Shown: positions 48,316 through 57,869, numbered from the stretch's first letter. The stretch: 64,000 bases of DNA from Pseudarthrobacter oxydans (GCF_013314975.1 NZ_JABTYH010000008.1:62001-126000), one strand, 5' to 3'. Notes: generated by a model from the letters alone, not told the origin. Translations and numbers: made by a program.

Positions 48316-49254
48316 GTGCTTGAACGGATCTCCGGCTCCCTGCTGGACCCCGATGCGCTCTATGCGAGCAACATTGAGCTGTTCCACAGCCCTGAACTCC
48401 GCGGGCTGAACCTGGTGATGGGCTTCACCGGGTTTGCCGACGCAGGCCACGTGGTGAAGCAGATCAATGCCGAACTGCTGGATTCCCTCGACGCCGAGCC
48501 GGTGGCGGTTTTTGATGCGGACCAGCTTATTGACTACCGCTCGCGCCGGCCGCACCTGACGTTCGTGGAGGACCACCTCCAGGATTACCAGGAACCCCGG
48601 CTGGCCCTGTACCGGCTGAAGGACGGGCTGGGTAAGCCCTTCCTGCTCCTGGCGGGCTTCGAACCTGACCTGCAGTGGGAGAGGTTCGCGCGGGCCGTGG
48701 TGGGCATCGTGGAGACACTGGATGTGAACCTGGTGACCTGGATCCACTCCATCCCCATGCCCGTTCCCCACACCAGGCCGGTGGGTGTGACGGTGCACGG
48801 TAACCGTCCTGACCTGATCGAGGGTATCTCGGTGTGGAAGCCCACCGTGGAGGTCCCTGCCGCCGTAGGCCACATCCTGGAACTCCGCCTCGTGGAGGCA
48901 GGACGCAATGTTGCCGGCTATGTCATCCATGTGCCGCACTACCTGGCCGAGGCGGAATACCCCACCGCCGCCGTCGCAGGCCTTGAATACCTCGGTGCCG
49001 CCACATCACTGATGCTGCCATCGGACAGGCTCCGGGAAGCAGGCCGTGAGGTAGGCCGCCAGATCGCGGAACAGATCGACGCCTCCGAGGACGTCCAGCA
49101 GGTGGTGTCGCGGCTGGAGGCCCGCTACGACGAAAAGGCCGAGGGCACGGTCCGCCGGTCGCTCCTGGCGGACGAGAACGACGAACTGCCCAACGCCGAC
49201 GACCTCGGCGCTGCCGTGGAGGCCTACCTGGCCCGGGAGAACCCCGGCAAGTAA
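48316..49254 (+). CDS. PAC2-family protein
   Basis: Protein of 312 residues in the PAC2 (proteasome assembly chaperone 2-like) family, found throughout actinobacteria with and without proteasomes. The N-terminal part contains LNLVMGFTGFADAGHVVKQI and the middle HSIPMPVPHTRPVGVTVHGNR, which are conserved in this family. A charged helix and C-terminal segment follow. The start is GTG at 48316. The precise role is not known. A tricorn-type protease and an aminopeptidase gene lie nearby, but any link is only a suggestion. Confidence 0.85.
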   Translation: MLERISGSLLDPDALYASNIELFHSPELRGLNLVMGFTGFADAGHVVKQINAELLDSLDAEPVAVFDADQLIDYRSRRPHLTFVEDHLQDYQEPRLALYRLKDGLGKPFLLLAGFEPDLQWERFARAVVGIVETLDVNLVTWIHSIPMPVPHTRPVGVTVHGNRPDLIEGISVWKPTVEVPAAVGHILELRLVEAGRNVAGYVIHVPHYLAEAEYPTAAVAGLEYLGAATSLMLPSDRLREAGREVGRQIAEQIDASEDVQQVVSRLEARYDEKAEGTVRRSLLADENDELPNADDLGAAVEAYLARENPGK

Positions 49255-49287
49255 GGGCCCCGGCGGGCGCCCGGGCATAATGAAGGA

Positions 49288-50634
49288 GTGACTGCACCCC
49301 GCGCCTGGCTTATCTGGACCATCGGAATATTCGGGTACCTGGTGGCCGTCGCGCAGCGCACGTCCTTTGGCGTGGTGGGGCTGGAAGCCACCGAGAGGTT
49401 CCAGGCCAGCGCGTCAGCGATCTCCTTCTTCACTGTCCTTCAGCTCCTTGTCTACGCGGGGCTCCAGATTCCCGTGGGGCTTCTGGTGGACAGGTTTGGC
49501 TCCCGTGCCATGATCGCCGGCGGCGCAGTCCTCATGGGGCTGGGCCAGCTCCAGCTCGCCTTTGCAGACAGCATTCCCGGGGGAGTGGCCGGCCGGGTCC
49601 TGGTGGGCGCCGGGGACGCCATGACGTTCATTTCCGTGATCCGGCTGATTCCGCTCTGGTTCGCTCCTGCCCGGGTTCCACTGGTGACGCAGCTGACGGG
49701 CATGTCCGGCCAGCTCGGCCAGCTGTTCAGCGTTATCCCCTTCGCCTTCGTCCTGCATCTCGCGGGCTGGACCCCGGCGTTCCTCATGCTTGCCGGGATG
49801 TCAGCCCTCGCCGTCGTCCTGACGCTGGTGCTGCTGCAGGACGTCCCGCCGGGAACCGCCCGCCCGCAGGCCCAGCAGGGGCTGCGGGCTACCGGGTCCT
49901 CGCTGGCCCGGGCCTGGCGCCAGCCGGGGACCCGCCTGGGGCTCTGGAGCCACTTCACCATTCAGTTCAGCGGCACCGTGTTCGCCATGACCTGGGGCTA
50001 CCCGTTCCTGCTCTCCGGCCAGGGCCTGGACGCAGGAACGGTGGCGGCCCTGATGGCCCTCTACGTCGCCGCCGCGATGGCGGTGGGGCCCTTCATCGGA
50101 CGCTTCGTCTCCCGCCACCCGTTACGGCGTTCCACCATGGTCCTGCTCATCGCCGGCGCAACCGCGGCAGCGTGGGCCGCCGTCCTGCTGACCCCCGGCC
50201 GTGCTCCGCTGTGGCTGCTGGCCGGTCTCGTGGTGGTGCTGGCCGTCGGCGGTCCGGGGTCCATGATCGGCTTCGACTTTGCCCGTACCTTCAACCCTGC
50301 GCACCGGATCGGGACGGCCACGGGCATCGTCAACGTGGGCGGGTTCATCGCCGCCCTTGTGGCGATCTTCCTGATCGGGCTCGTGCTGGACATCCTGTTT
50401 GCCAGCGGGTTCTCCCAGGGCGTCCTCTACGGCCTGGACCCTTTCCGGATCGCCCTGAGCGTCCAGTTCCTGCTGCTGGGGTTCGGGGCGGCAGCCATGC
50501 TCGTGTGCCGGCGCAAGGTGCGGCGGCAGATGGCCGCCCAGGGTGTGGTGGTGCCGCCGCTGCGCAGCGCGCTGGCCCGGCAGCGGCGCGAGAACCTTGC
50601 GCGGCGGCGCGGGTCCTCGATCCCCGATGAGTGA
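49288..50634 (+). CDS. MFS transporter
   Basis: Predicted 12-segment transporter of the major facilitator superfamily, 448 residues. The N-terminal half has the loop motif LLVDRFGSRAM near residue 65, equivalent to the conserved GxLaDrxGrR loop. The second half starts near residue 225 with another bundle (HFTIQFSGTVFAMTWGYPF). The substrate is not predictable. The start is GTG at 49288, and a basic C-terminal tail follows. It is probably transcribed with the upstream PAC2 gene, 33 bases away. Confidence 0.88.
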   Translation: MTAPRAWLIWTIGIFGYLVAVAQRTSFGVVGLEATERFQASASAISFFTVLQLLVYAGLQIPVGLLVDRFGSRAMIAGGAVLMGLGQLQLAFADSIPGGVAGRVLVGAGDAMTFISVIRLIPLWFAPARVPLVTQLTGMSGQLGQLFSVIPFAFVLHLAGWTPAFLMLAGMSALAVVLTLVLLQDVPPGTARPQAQQGLRATGSSLARAWRQPGTRLGLWSHFTIQFSGTVFAMTWGYPFLLSGQGLDAGTVAALMALYVAAAMAVGPFIGRFVSRHPLRRSTMVLLIAGATAAAWAAVLLTPGRAPLWLLAGLVVVLAVGGPGSMIGFDFARTFNPAHRIGTATGIVNVGGFIAALVAIFLIGLVLDILFASGFSQGVLYGLDPFRIALSVQFLLLGFGAAAMLVCRRKVRRQMAAQGVVVPPLRSALARQRRENLARRRGSSIPDE

Positions 50635-50734
50635 CGCTGGTCCTCCACTGGCACTGATCCTCCACAGGCCCGGTTTCCGCACATAGCCGCTGTCCGTTCT
50701 TATCGGGAGCCGGCGGGGGGCGGAAGCTGGAGCC

Positions 50735-51982
50735 ATGACTTCTCCAGACCACCTGACAGTCCGCAGCCCCGAAGACATCCTCGGCTTCATCCCGCACTCG
50801 CTCGGATACTGGCCAGCGCAGAGCCTGGTGGCGATGACCCTGCAGGGTACGAGGCTTGGCGCTACCCTCCGGCTGGACCTCCCAGGACGCGAGGTCCTGG
50901 CCGCACCGGCCAAGTTCCTGCAGGCCGTCCGGCGCTACCTGGCGGCGGACAAGGAAGCTGACGGCACCTTGCTGGCTTTCTTCACCAGCAACGGCAGCGC
51001 GTCGTCGCCGTCCCCGTACGACGGTCTGCTGGCCGGCCTGGACTCCATGCTGGAAGACGCCGGGATGCCGGTCCGGGAAGCCTGGTATGTCGGTGATGAT
51101 TTCTGGCGCGAGGCCTGGTGCCTGGATGTTTCGTGCTGCCCGCTCCCCGGCCGGCCGGTGCAGCAGATCCGTGACAGCACCTTGAACACCGAGATGGTCT
51201 ACCGCGGAAGCAGCATTGGCCCGCAGCCGGAGGAGCAGGCACCCGCGCTTCCGGTTTCCAGCCTCTACCTCGCTGCCGTCAGGGAAGCTGAAACCGCGTG
51301 GTCCGCGCAACTGGACCTTCGCCGGGCAAGCAGGCAGCAGTTCGACTCGGTCCTCAGGCTCTGGCTGGATCTGCTGGACCGCCCGCTGAAGGAAGCCTGG
51401 CTGCCCGAGGCGGATCGCGACGGATTCCTGCGCGCCTCGCTGTTGGTCCCCGCGTACCGGGATGCTGTCCTGATGATGGCGGCAGCCGGTACACAAGCTG
51501 CCCGGGCCGGTGCCGGGCAGTTGGGGCTCTTCCGGGATGAATGCCTCCTGGCCCCTGTGGCGCCCCAGGCCTTCCCGGGGACCGGGGCATGCGCGGATGG
51601 ACTGCAGGGCGCTGCGGCGGAGACAGGACCGCCGAAGGAAGGACCGCCCGGTGCAGGAATCCCGGGCTACGGGGACGTCCTGATGGGCGTGGCCCCGGCC
51701 GTCCCGGACTGGGAACGGCTCAACGCCCTGGACCTGGCCTTTGGGCAGCTTGCCGCAGCCGGCGGCCGGGCGGCGGCTGCATCGTTCACGGGAAGGGGCT
51801 GGATCGCCTGGTGCCGCGGCCGCGGCTCCTACTCGGCGGCCTATCTCCGGCAGGCCCTTGACGCGGAACCCGGGTACCGCTTGGCGGAACTGCTGCTGGA
51901 ACTGGTCCGGCGCGGAACACTTTGCGGCTGGGCGGCACGGAAGGACGCTGCCTGGCAGAAGTTCGGCCCGGACGCGGCGTGA
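50735..51982 (+). CDS. DUF4192-domain protein
   Basis: Protein of 415 residues with DUF4192, an actinobacterial family without known function. The opening LTVRSPEDILGFIPHSLGYWPAQSLVAMTL is characteristic. Later conserved parts are AWYVGDDFWREAWCLDVSCCP and the SFTGRGWIAWCRGRGSYSAAYLRQAL segment at the C terminus. No membrane segment is predicted. It sits between the MFS gene and sigA, separated from sigA by a 303-bp leader. Confidence 0.85.
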   Translation: MTSPDHLTVRSPEDILGFIPHSLGYWPAQSLVAMTLQGTRLGATLRLDLPGREVLAAPAKFLQAVRRYLAADKEADGTLLAFFTSNGSASSPSPYDGLLAGLDSMLEDAGMPVREAWYVGDDFWREAWCLDVSCCPLPGRPVQQIRDSTLNTEMVYRGSSIGPQPEEQAPALPVSSLYLAAVREAETAWSAQLDLRRASRQQFDSVLRLWLDLLDRPLKEAWLPEADRDGFLRASLLVPAYRDAVLMMAAAGTQAARAGAGQLGLFRDECLLAPVAPQAFPGTGACADGLQGAAAETGPPKEGPPGAGIPGYGDVLMGVAPAVPDWERLNALDLAFGQLAAAGGRAAAASFTGRGWIAWCRGRGSYSAAYLRQALDAEPGYRLAELLLELVRRGTLCGWAARKDAAWQKFGPDAA

Positions 51983-52285
51983 CCGCTGCCGGGGTCCGGG
52001 GGAGCGGCGGCAGACGGGGCCGGACGGCGGGGACACCCGGCGGTGGCGAATGACGGGGAGGCCCGATTCGGGGAAAACATGAGACAATGGAGGCCGAGAC
52101 CCGGTTGGGTCCGTGTATTGAGCGCACACGAGTGGACCCTGCGGGGAACATAACAGCGGCTCCGGCAGTTGTCTTAACAGACTCTGCCGGCCGTGGTGGC
52201 GCTTGGTTTTCACCACGGACTTGACAGGGTCATAGTGGTGTTGCCCGTATGGTGATTCCACAGACCACCGCTAGAAAGGTTTTCT
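51983..52285. other. Leader region of sigA
   Basis: 303 bp without a gene. The first 60 bp are very GC-rich. The region holds a candidate SigR-type promoter, listed separately, a partial dyad GGGTCC (52107-52112) with GGACCC (52134-52139), and a lone TTGACA at 52221-52226 without a matching -10 element. No open frame looks real. Confidence 0.6.
52144..52171 (+). promoter_or_regulatory. Candidate SigR/SigH-type promoter for sigA
   Basis: GGGAAC at 52144-52149 is followed after exactly 18 bases by GTTG at 52168-52171. This fits the consensus GGGAAT-N18-GTT of thiol-stress sigma factors (SigR in Streptomyces, SigH in mycobacteria), apart from C for T. In Streptomyces the main sigma gene hrdB is known to have such a promoter. 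Here it lies about 115 bp before the start. Confidence 0.5.
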
Positions 52286-53590
52286 GTGACCCCGTCTTCC
52301 ACGAAGAAGGACCCCGCCGCCCAGGACGAACTGTCCGCCGAGGAGAAGCAGGCTGCGACCAACGCCAAGCGTGCAGCTACGCGGGCAGCCAACAAGGCGT
52401 CGGCCGGTGCGGCTGCAGCGGACGGCAAGCCCGAGCCCAAGAAGCGCGGCCCCAAGCCCGGCGCGAAGGCAGCAGCCGCAAAGTCCGCTGCCGGTGACAC
52501 CGACGACGCTGAAGAAGTCGAGGAAGACCTCGACGACATCGTCCTCGAAGGACCTGAAGTCATCGAGGAGGACGCCGAGGCCGATCCCGCCAAGGCAGTT
52601 GCCGGCTCCGGCAAGGGCTTCGTCTACTCGGACGCTGACGACGACGACGCGCCTGTCCAGCAGGTCATGTCCGCCGGAGCCACGGCCGACCCCGTCAAGG
52701 ACTACCTGAAGCAAATCGGTAAGGTGGCACTGCTCAACGCCGAGCAGGAAGTGGACCTTGCCCTCCGGATCGAAGCCGGACTGTTCGCCGAAGAGAAGAT
52801 CAACGCGGACGACGGTTCCATGGATCCGAAGTACAAGCGCGAGCTTGAATTCATCATCCATGACGGCAAGCGCGCCAAGAACCACCTCCTCGAAGCCAAC
52901 CTTCGCCTGGTGGTCTCGCTGGCCAAGCGCTACACCGGACGCGGCATGCTGTTCCTGGACCTGATCCAGGAAGGCAACCTGGGCCTCATCCGTGCGGTGG
53001 AGAAGTTCGACTACACCAAGGGCTTCAAGTTCTCCACCTACGCCACCTGGTGGATCCGGCAGGCGATCACCCGTGCCATGGCGGACCAGGCCCGCACCAT
53101 CCGTATTCCGGTCCACATGGTCGAAGTCATCAACAAACTGGCACGCGTCCAGCGCCAGATGCTCCAGGACCTCGGCCGCGAACCTACGCCCGAAGAGCTC
53201 GCGCTTGAACTCGACATGACCCCCGAAAAGGTTGTGGAAGTCCAGAAGTACGGCCGTGAGCCCATCTCGCTGCACACGCCCCTGGGCGAGGACGGCGACT
53301 CCGAGTTCGGTGACCTGATCGAGGACTCCGAGGCCGTTGTTCCCGCGGACGCCGTGAGCTTCACGCTCCTCCAGGAACAGCTGCACTCCGTCCTGGACAC
53401 CCTGTCCGAGCGCGAAGCCGGGGTTGTGGCCATGCGCTTCGGCCTGACCGACGGACAGCCGAAGACTTTAGACGAAATCGGCAAGGTCTACGGAGTGACG
53501 CGTGAGCGCATCCGCCAGATCGAATCGAAGACGATGTCCAAGCTCCGCCACCCCTCGCGGTCGCAGGTACTCCGGGACTACCTCGACTAA
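52286..53590 (+). CDS. sigA: Principal RNA polymerase sigma factor SigA
   Basis: Group 1 sigma-70 factor that directs housekeeping transcription. The 434-residue protein has an N-terminal Ala/Lys/Asp-rich region of about 125 residues, region 1.2 beginning [16 protein letters not shown], region 2 with [21 protein letters not shown] and [17 protein letters not shown], region 3, and region 4 with [20 protein letters not shown] near the end. The start is GTG at 52286 with AAAGG upstream. A perfect 21-bp terminator follows. It is also called rpoD, or hrdB in Streptomyces. Confidence 0.97.
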   Translation: MTPSSTKKDPAAQDELSAEEKQAATNAKRAATRAANKASAGAAAADGKPEPKKRGPKPGAKAAAAKSAAGDTDDAEEVEEDLDDIVLEGPEVIEEDAEADPAKAVAGSGKGFVYSDADDDDAPVQQVMSAGATADPVKDYLKQIGKVALLNAEQEVDLALRIEAGLFAEEKINADDGSMDPKYKRELEFIIHDGKRAKNHLLEANLRLVVSLAKRYTGRGMLFLDLIQEGNLGLIRAVEKFDYTKGFKFSTYATWWIRQAITRAMADQARTIRIPVHMVEVINKLARVQRQMLQDLGREPTPEELALELDMTPEKVVEVQKYGREPISLHTPLGEDGDSEFGDLIEDSEAVVPADAVSFTLLQEQLHSVLDTLSEREAGVVAMRFGLTDGQPKTLDEIGKVYGVTRERIRQIESKTMSKLRHPSRSQVLRDYLD

Positions 53591-53606
53591 AAGCAGGATG
53601 AGCTGG

Positions 53607-53664
53607 AAAAGCGGCCCGCCCGCTGCCGTGCCCTCGCGGGTGTGGCAGCGGGCGGGCCGCTTTT
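53607..53664 (+). terminator. Terminator of sigA
   Basis: Perfect 21-bp stem, arms 53607-53627 and 53644-53664, loop of 16 bases, the arms ending in four T residues on the plus strand. Confidence 0.92.
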
Positions 53665-53764
53665 GCCGTTCCCGGCAGGACGCGCGGGCTGGGACTGGCC
53701 GGCCGGAACGGTGCCCCCCAATGGCGCCGGGCCGGGGATTAAAGAGGGACGCGGCTTAAAAGAA

Positions 53765-53794
53765 TTGGGACCCCACCTTCCGGTGGGGTCCCAA
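53765..53794 (-). terminator. Terminator of the DUF7455 gene
   Basis: Perfect 13-bp stem, arms 53765-53777 and 53782-53794, with a TTCC loop. On the minus strand it is followed by TTCTTTTAA. Confidence 0.9.
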
Positions 53795-53808
53795 CAGCTT
53801 TGGGGAAG

Positions 53809-54030
53809 CTAGTCGATTTCTACGGCTGCCTTCTCATGAAGCTTGCCCGTCTCATCGTGCCAGTCGGAGCTCAAGGGTTTCAGAGTCGCCTCGACTGCGC
53901 GGGCGTGGTGGCCACAGAAGAGCAGCTCACCGCCGGAGGACTCCAATACAACCCGGACATAGGCCTGAGCTCCGCAACGGTCGCACCGGTCCAGTGCATT
54001 GAGTGTGCGGTCTGCCACTGCTGTTGTCAT
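53809..54030 (-). CDS. DUF7455 small zinc-ribbon-like protein
   Basis: Protein of 73 residues found next to sigA in many actinobacteria. It has a CDRCGAQAYVRV motif near residue 16 and FCGHHARAVEATLKP near 38, giving three Cys and two His in a pattern that could bind zinc. No membrane segment is seen. The function is unknown; conserved linkage to the main sigma factor hints at a transcription-related role. Both flanking genes have strong terminators, so it is its own unit. Confidence 0.87.
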   Translation of the reverse strand: MTTAVADRTLNALDRCDRCGAQAYVRVVLESSGGELLFCGHHARAVEATLKPLSSDWHDETGKLHEKAAVEID

Positions 54031-54287
54031 GTCGGCCTCCTTAGTAGATCAGTACGTCTATATAACCAGCATTCGTAACAAAACCATCGCAAGGATGGGG
54101 CAAGTTCGCTGTGCGCGTATCCGCAATGTTGGCTCAAGAACGCCCCAGCAGCCTGCGCGGGTACCGACGTGGCGCGGTCCACACCCCCCCGCCAGGTGTG
54201 GCAGCCGGACCGCGGGCGCCGCGCCGACTACCCTAGAGGAAGCGATCCCAGCCCGCTGTTTTACGTCCCTGAAGGAGCTCATCACCA

Positions 54288-56396
54288 GTGGCACCAAGTT
54301 CTGATTACACTGCCCGGCACCTGTCTGTACTGGAAGGCCTGGAGGCCGTCCGCAAGCGCCCGGGCATGTACATCGGTTCCACCGACTCCCGCGGCCTCAT
54401 GCACTGCCTCTGGGAAATCATCGACAATTCCGTCGACGAGGCGCTGGCCGGGTTCGGCCACGACATCAAAATCATCCTGCACGCGGACAACTCCGTGGAG
54501 ATCCACGACGACGGCCGCGGCATTCCCATCGACAAGGAACCCAAGACCGGCCTGACGGGCGTGGAGGTTGTCTTCACCAAACTGCACGCCGGCGGCAAGT
54601 TCGGCGGCGGCTCCTACACCGCCTCGGGCGGCCTGCACGGAGTTGGTGCGTCCGTGGTCAATGCCCTGTCCTCGCGCCTCGACGTCGAAGTGGACCGGGG
54701 CGGGAAGACCTACAAGATGTCGTTCCGCCGCGGCGAACCCGGTCGGTTCAAGGACACCGGCTCCAAGACGGACCCCGCCGCGCCCTTCACCCCGTTCGTT
54801 GACGACTCGGTCCTGGACATCGCCGGCAAGGCCAAGCGCGGCGTCACGGGAACCCGGATCCGCTACTGGGCCGACCGGCAGATCTTCACCCCGGACGCCA
54901 AGTTCTCCTACGAGGAACTGGCCGCCCGCGCCCGGCAGACCTCCTTCCTGGTCCCGGGCCTCAAGCTGACCGTGCGGGATGAGCGGAGGGTTCCGGGTAC
55001 CCCCGGCGAGGCGGGCGTCCACGAAGAGGTGTTCCACCACGACGGCGGCATCTCCGAATTCGTCGAATTCCTCGCCGCTGACCCGGCAGTCACCGATGTG
55101 TGGCGGCTGCATGGCTCCGGAAAGTTCAAGGAGACCGTTCCCGTCCTGGACGAGCGCGGCCACAGCCAGCTTGCCGAGGTGGAGCGGGACTGTGAAGTGG
55201 ATGTCGCCCTGCGCTGGGGGATCGGCTACGACAGCACGGTCCGCAGCTTCGTGAACATCATTTCCACGCCCAAGGGCGGAACCCACCAGTCCGGGTTTGA
55301 ACAGGCCCTGGTGAAGACGTTCCGCAAAGCCGTGGAAAACAACGCCCGCAAGCTCAAGGCCGGGAATGACAAGATCGAAAAGGACGACATCTTCGCCGGG
55401 CTGACGGCCGTCCTGACAGTGCGGCTGGCGGAGCCGCAGTTCGAAGGCCAGACCAAGGAAATCCTGGGCACATCAGCCGTCCGCGCCATTGTTGCCAAGG
55501 TGGTGGAGCGGGAGATCGGCGCCAAGCTCAGCTCCGCGAACCGCAATGACAAGGCCCAGTCCGCCCTGCTGCTCGAAAAAATCGTCAACGAGATGAAGTC
55601 CCGCATCTCTGCCCGCGTGCACAAGGAGACCCAACGGCGCAAGAACGCGCTGGAAACCTCCTCCATGCCCACCAAGCTGGCCGACTGCCGCACGGACGAC
55701 GTCGCACGCTCCGAACTGTTCATTGTGGAAGGCGACTCGGCGCTCGGAACCGCCAAGCTGGCCAGGTCCTCCGACTTCCAGGCGCTGCTGCCCATCCGCG
55801 GCAAGATCCTCAATGTCCAGAAGGCCTCGGTGGGGGACATGCTCTCCAATGCCGAGTGCGCTGCCCTGATCCAGGTGGTGGGGGCCGGGTCCGGGCGCAG
55901 CTTCGACCTCTCTGCCGCCCGCTACGGCAAGGTCATCCTGATGACTGACGCCGACGTGGACGGCGCGCACATCCGCACCCTGCTGCTGACCCTCTTCTTC
56001 CGCTACATGCGGCCCATGATCCTGGAGGGCCGGGTGTTCGCGGCGGTTCCGCCGCTGCACCGGGTGGAGGTCATCAACGCCGGCCAAAAGGCCAACGAGA
56101 TGATCTACACCTACTCCGAGGCCGAACTCCACGTCCTGCTGGCCCGCCTGGCCAAGGAGGGCAAGCGGTACAAGGAGCCCATCCAGCGGTACAAGGGCCT
56201 GGGGGAGATGGACGCCGAACAGCTGGCGGAAACCACCATGGACCCGCGGCACCGTACCCTGCGCAAGGTAGGGATCGAAAACGCGCAGCAGGCAGAGGAG
56301 ATCTTCGACCTCCTGATGGGCTCGGACGTGTCCCCGCGCAAGGACTTCATCATCGCCGGCGCCGCCAGCCTGGACCGGGAACGCATCGACGCCTGA
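54288..56396 (+). CDS. parE: DNA topoisomerase IV subunit B
   Basis: ATPase subunit of a type IIA topoisomerase that unlinks replicated chromosomes. The GHKL ATPase domain has LEGLEAVRKRPGMYIGST, the Asn of EIIDNSVDEAL, and HDDGRGIP. The TOPRIM domain has VEGDSALGTAKLA near 480 and DADVDGAHIRTL near 549, and the C-terminal part has RYKGLGEMDAEQL. At 702 residues it is ParE-like; the chromosomal gyrB usually sits beside dnaA and recF, which are not here. The start is GTG at 54288. No parC lies next to it within the window. Confidence 0.92.
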   Translation: MAPSSDYTARHLSVLEGLEAVRKRPGMYIGSTDSRGLMHCLWEIIDNSVDEALAGFGHDIKIILHADNSVEIHDDGRGIPIDKEPKTGLTGVEVVFTKLHAGGKFGGGSYTASGGLHGVGASVVNALSSRLDVEVDRGGKTYKMSFRRGEPGRFKDTGSKTDPAAPFTPFVDDSVLDIAGKAKRGVTGTRIRYWADRQIFTPDAKFSYEELAARARQTSFLVPGLKLTVRDERRVPGTPGEAGVHEEVFHHDGGISEFVEFLAADPAVTDVWRLHGSGKFKETVPVLDERGHSQLAEVERDCEVDVALRWGIGYDSTVRSFVNIISTPKGGTHQSGFEQALVKTFRKAVENNARKLKAGNDKIEKDDIFAGLTAVLTVRLAEPQFEGQTKEILGTSAVRAIVAKVVEREIGAKLSSANRNDKAQSALLLEKIVNEMKSRISARVHKETQRRKNALETSSMPTKLADCRTDDVARSELFIVEGDSALGTAKLARSSDFQALLPIRGKILNVQKASVGDMLSNAECAALIQVVGAGSGRSFDLSAARYGKVILMTDADVDGAHIRTLLLTLFFRYMRPMILEGRVFAAVPPLHRVEVINAGQKANEMIYTYSEAELHVLLARLAKEGKRYKEPIQRYKGLGEMDAEQLAETTMDPRHRTLRKVGIENAQQAEEIFDLLMGSDVSPRKDFIIAGAASLDRERIDA

Positions 56397-56483
56397 CGGC
56401 AGAAGGCAGCGGGCAGGCCGCGGAGGCCGCAGGCATCCTGTGCCGCAGGCGTCGGGGCAGCAAAGGGAGGACGACGGCGGGAC

Positions 56484-57476
56484 TCAGCCCAGCAGGCCGG
56501 GCACCACGAGCAGGGCGGTGGGCAGGGCAAGGAGCAGCACGGATCCCGCCACGACCAAGCTGCGGATGGGCGCCGGCAGCTCCGGCCGGGGCGAGAGCAG
56601 CCGGCTGACCCGTGAAGCGGTGGTCCGGGCGGAGTCCGCGCCGGACGTGCCGGCGGCGGCGTCCAGGCCGGAGAGGGCAAGGCTTGAGGCCTCCGGGCGG
56701 AGGTCTGCGCCGCCGCTGTTCCCGGCCGACCCGCTGGCCACAATGGCGATGGCCTTGATCAGCGTGGCCTTGCTTTCGGTCTTGAGCGCGACGTCGTCGG
56801 CCAGCATCTCGATCAGGGAGTTCACCGATTCCTGCGCGAGGCGGGTGGTTGGCAGCCAGGGCAGTGCCTGCCGCCAGGCGGCGAAAGCCCACAGCAGCAG
56901 GTGGTGGCGCTGGCTGAGGTGGGCGTTCTCATGGATCAGGACCGCACGGAGTTCTGCGGGCTCCAGGGCTGCCATGAGGCCGTCAGACAGGACTGTCACG
57001 GACCGGGCGCCGCCGGGAAGGCAGTAAGCCACGGGGGAGTTGTGGCTGATGACCAGGGTTCCCGTCCCCTCAGCGGACGGCGAGGCCAGCAGGGACAGCA
57101 GTTCGCGGTGCCGCCGCCGCTGGCGCTCAATCTTGTAGTAGGTCAGCAGCAGGGTGAACACCAGGTGGGCGGTGAGCAGCGCTGCTGCGGACAGGGCGAA
57201 AATATGCCAGAAACCCAGGGCCGTGGTGGGGGCGTTGTAGAGCACCATGCCGGCCAGCGCCCGCAGGCCTGCGATCAGGTTGTCCCCGATCGGTTCCAGG
57301 CCATACACGAGCATTGCGCCGATCATGGACAGCCCGCCGGCCAGCGCTATCGCCTGCCACAGGATCATGGCGGTGAAGGGTGAGCGGGCGGGCCACTGCG
57401 CGCGTGAGAGGAGGACAGGCACCGGCCACGCCAGGACTATCGCAAGGACCGCCAGCAGGTACGAGGCCCAGAACAT
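56484..57476 (-). CDS. M56-family (BlaR1-like) membrane metallopeptidase
   Basis: Membrane sensor-protease of 330 residues. It has several hydrophobic segments and a zinc motif HENAH (His182, Glu183, His186), with EMLADDVAL near residue 223. The final 25 residues form another membrane segment. The C-terminal penicillin-binding sensor domain of BlaR1 and MecR1 is absent, so its signal is unlikely to be a beta-lactam. Such peptidases cleave BlaI-type repressors. It starts six bases after the regulator gene on the same strand, so they form a pair. Confidence 0.9.
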   Translation of the reverse strand: MFWASYLLAVLAIVLAWPVPVLLSRAQWPARSPFTAMILWQAIALAGGLSMIGAMLVYGLEPIGDNLIAGLRALAGMVLYNAPTTALGFWHIFALSAAALLTAHLVFTLLLTYYKIERQRRRHRELLSLLASPSAEGTGTLVISHNSPVAYCLPGGARSVTVLSDGLMAALEPAELRAVLIHENAHLSQRHHLLLWAFAAWRQALPWLPTTRLAQESVNSLIEMLADDVALKTESKATLIKAIAIVASGSAGNSGGADLRPEASSLALSGLDAAAGTSGADSARTTASRVSRLLSPRPELPAPIRSLVVAGSVLLLALPTALLVVPGLLG

Positions 57477-57482
57477 GGTCCG

Positions 57483-57869
57483 CTAGAGGTGGCCAAGCAG
57501 TTTGCGCAGAGTCTCGGCTTCACCCTCGGATACGGACCCGATAAAACGGGCCAGCACTGCTTCGCGGTCCGGAGCCGACCCCAGTACCTCGTGCATCAGC
57601 TCGGCGGTGTGGTCCTCGCGGCTGGACACTGCCTGGTAGCGGTGCGGACGGGTGCCGCGTTCGCGCTCCACCAGGCCCTTCTTCTCCAGCCGCGACAGTA
57701 CGGTGAGCACGGTGGTCACGGCGAGCTCCTTGCCCTCGTGGCCGGCAGCACCGTCCTGGCCGGCCGAGGTCTGCGCGAGCCTGTCCCGCAGCGTGTTGGC
57801 TGTGGCTGCTTCCTGGCCCGCCCAGAGCAGATCCATCACTGCCCGTTCCAGTTCACCAAGACTAGCCAT
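57483..57869 (-). CDS. blaI: BlaI/MecI/CopY-family transcriptional repressor
   Basis: Winged-helix repressor of 128 residues. It begins MASLGELERAVMDLLWAGQEAATANTL and continues with TVLTVLSRLEKKGLVERERGTRPHRY, the recognition helix and wing of this family, then a C-terminal dimerisation helix. I use ATG at 57869, with GGAAA upstream; a longer in-frame start at 57923 is possible. With the M56 peptidase downstream it forms a BlaI-BlaR-like pair. Three identical dyads lie between it and cydA, which makes cydA and itself likely targets. Confidence 0.93.
   Translation of the reverse strand: MASLGELERAVMDLLWAGQEAATANTLRDRLAQTSAGQDGAAGHEGKELAVTTVLTVLSRLEKKGLVERERGTRPHRYQAVSSREDHTAELMHEVLGSAPDREAVLARFIGSVSEGEAETLRKLLGHL

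Noticed and set aside
52221..52253. TTGACA as a vegetative sigA promoter
   Set aside because: The nearest -10-like sequence, TATGGT, lies 21 bp away, outside the usual spacing.
50345..52261. 638-codon minus-strand open frame opposite the MFS and DUF4192 genes
   Set aside because: It spans two real genes and the sigA leader and has low-complexity Arg/Pro/Gly composition.
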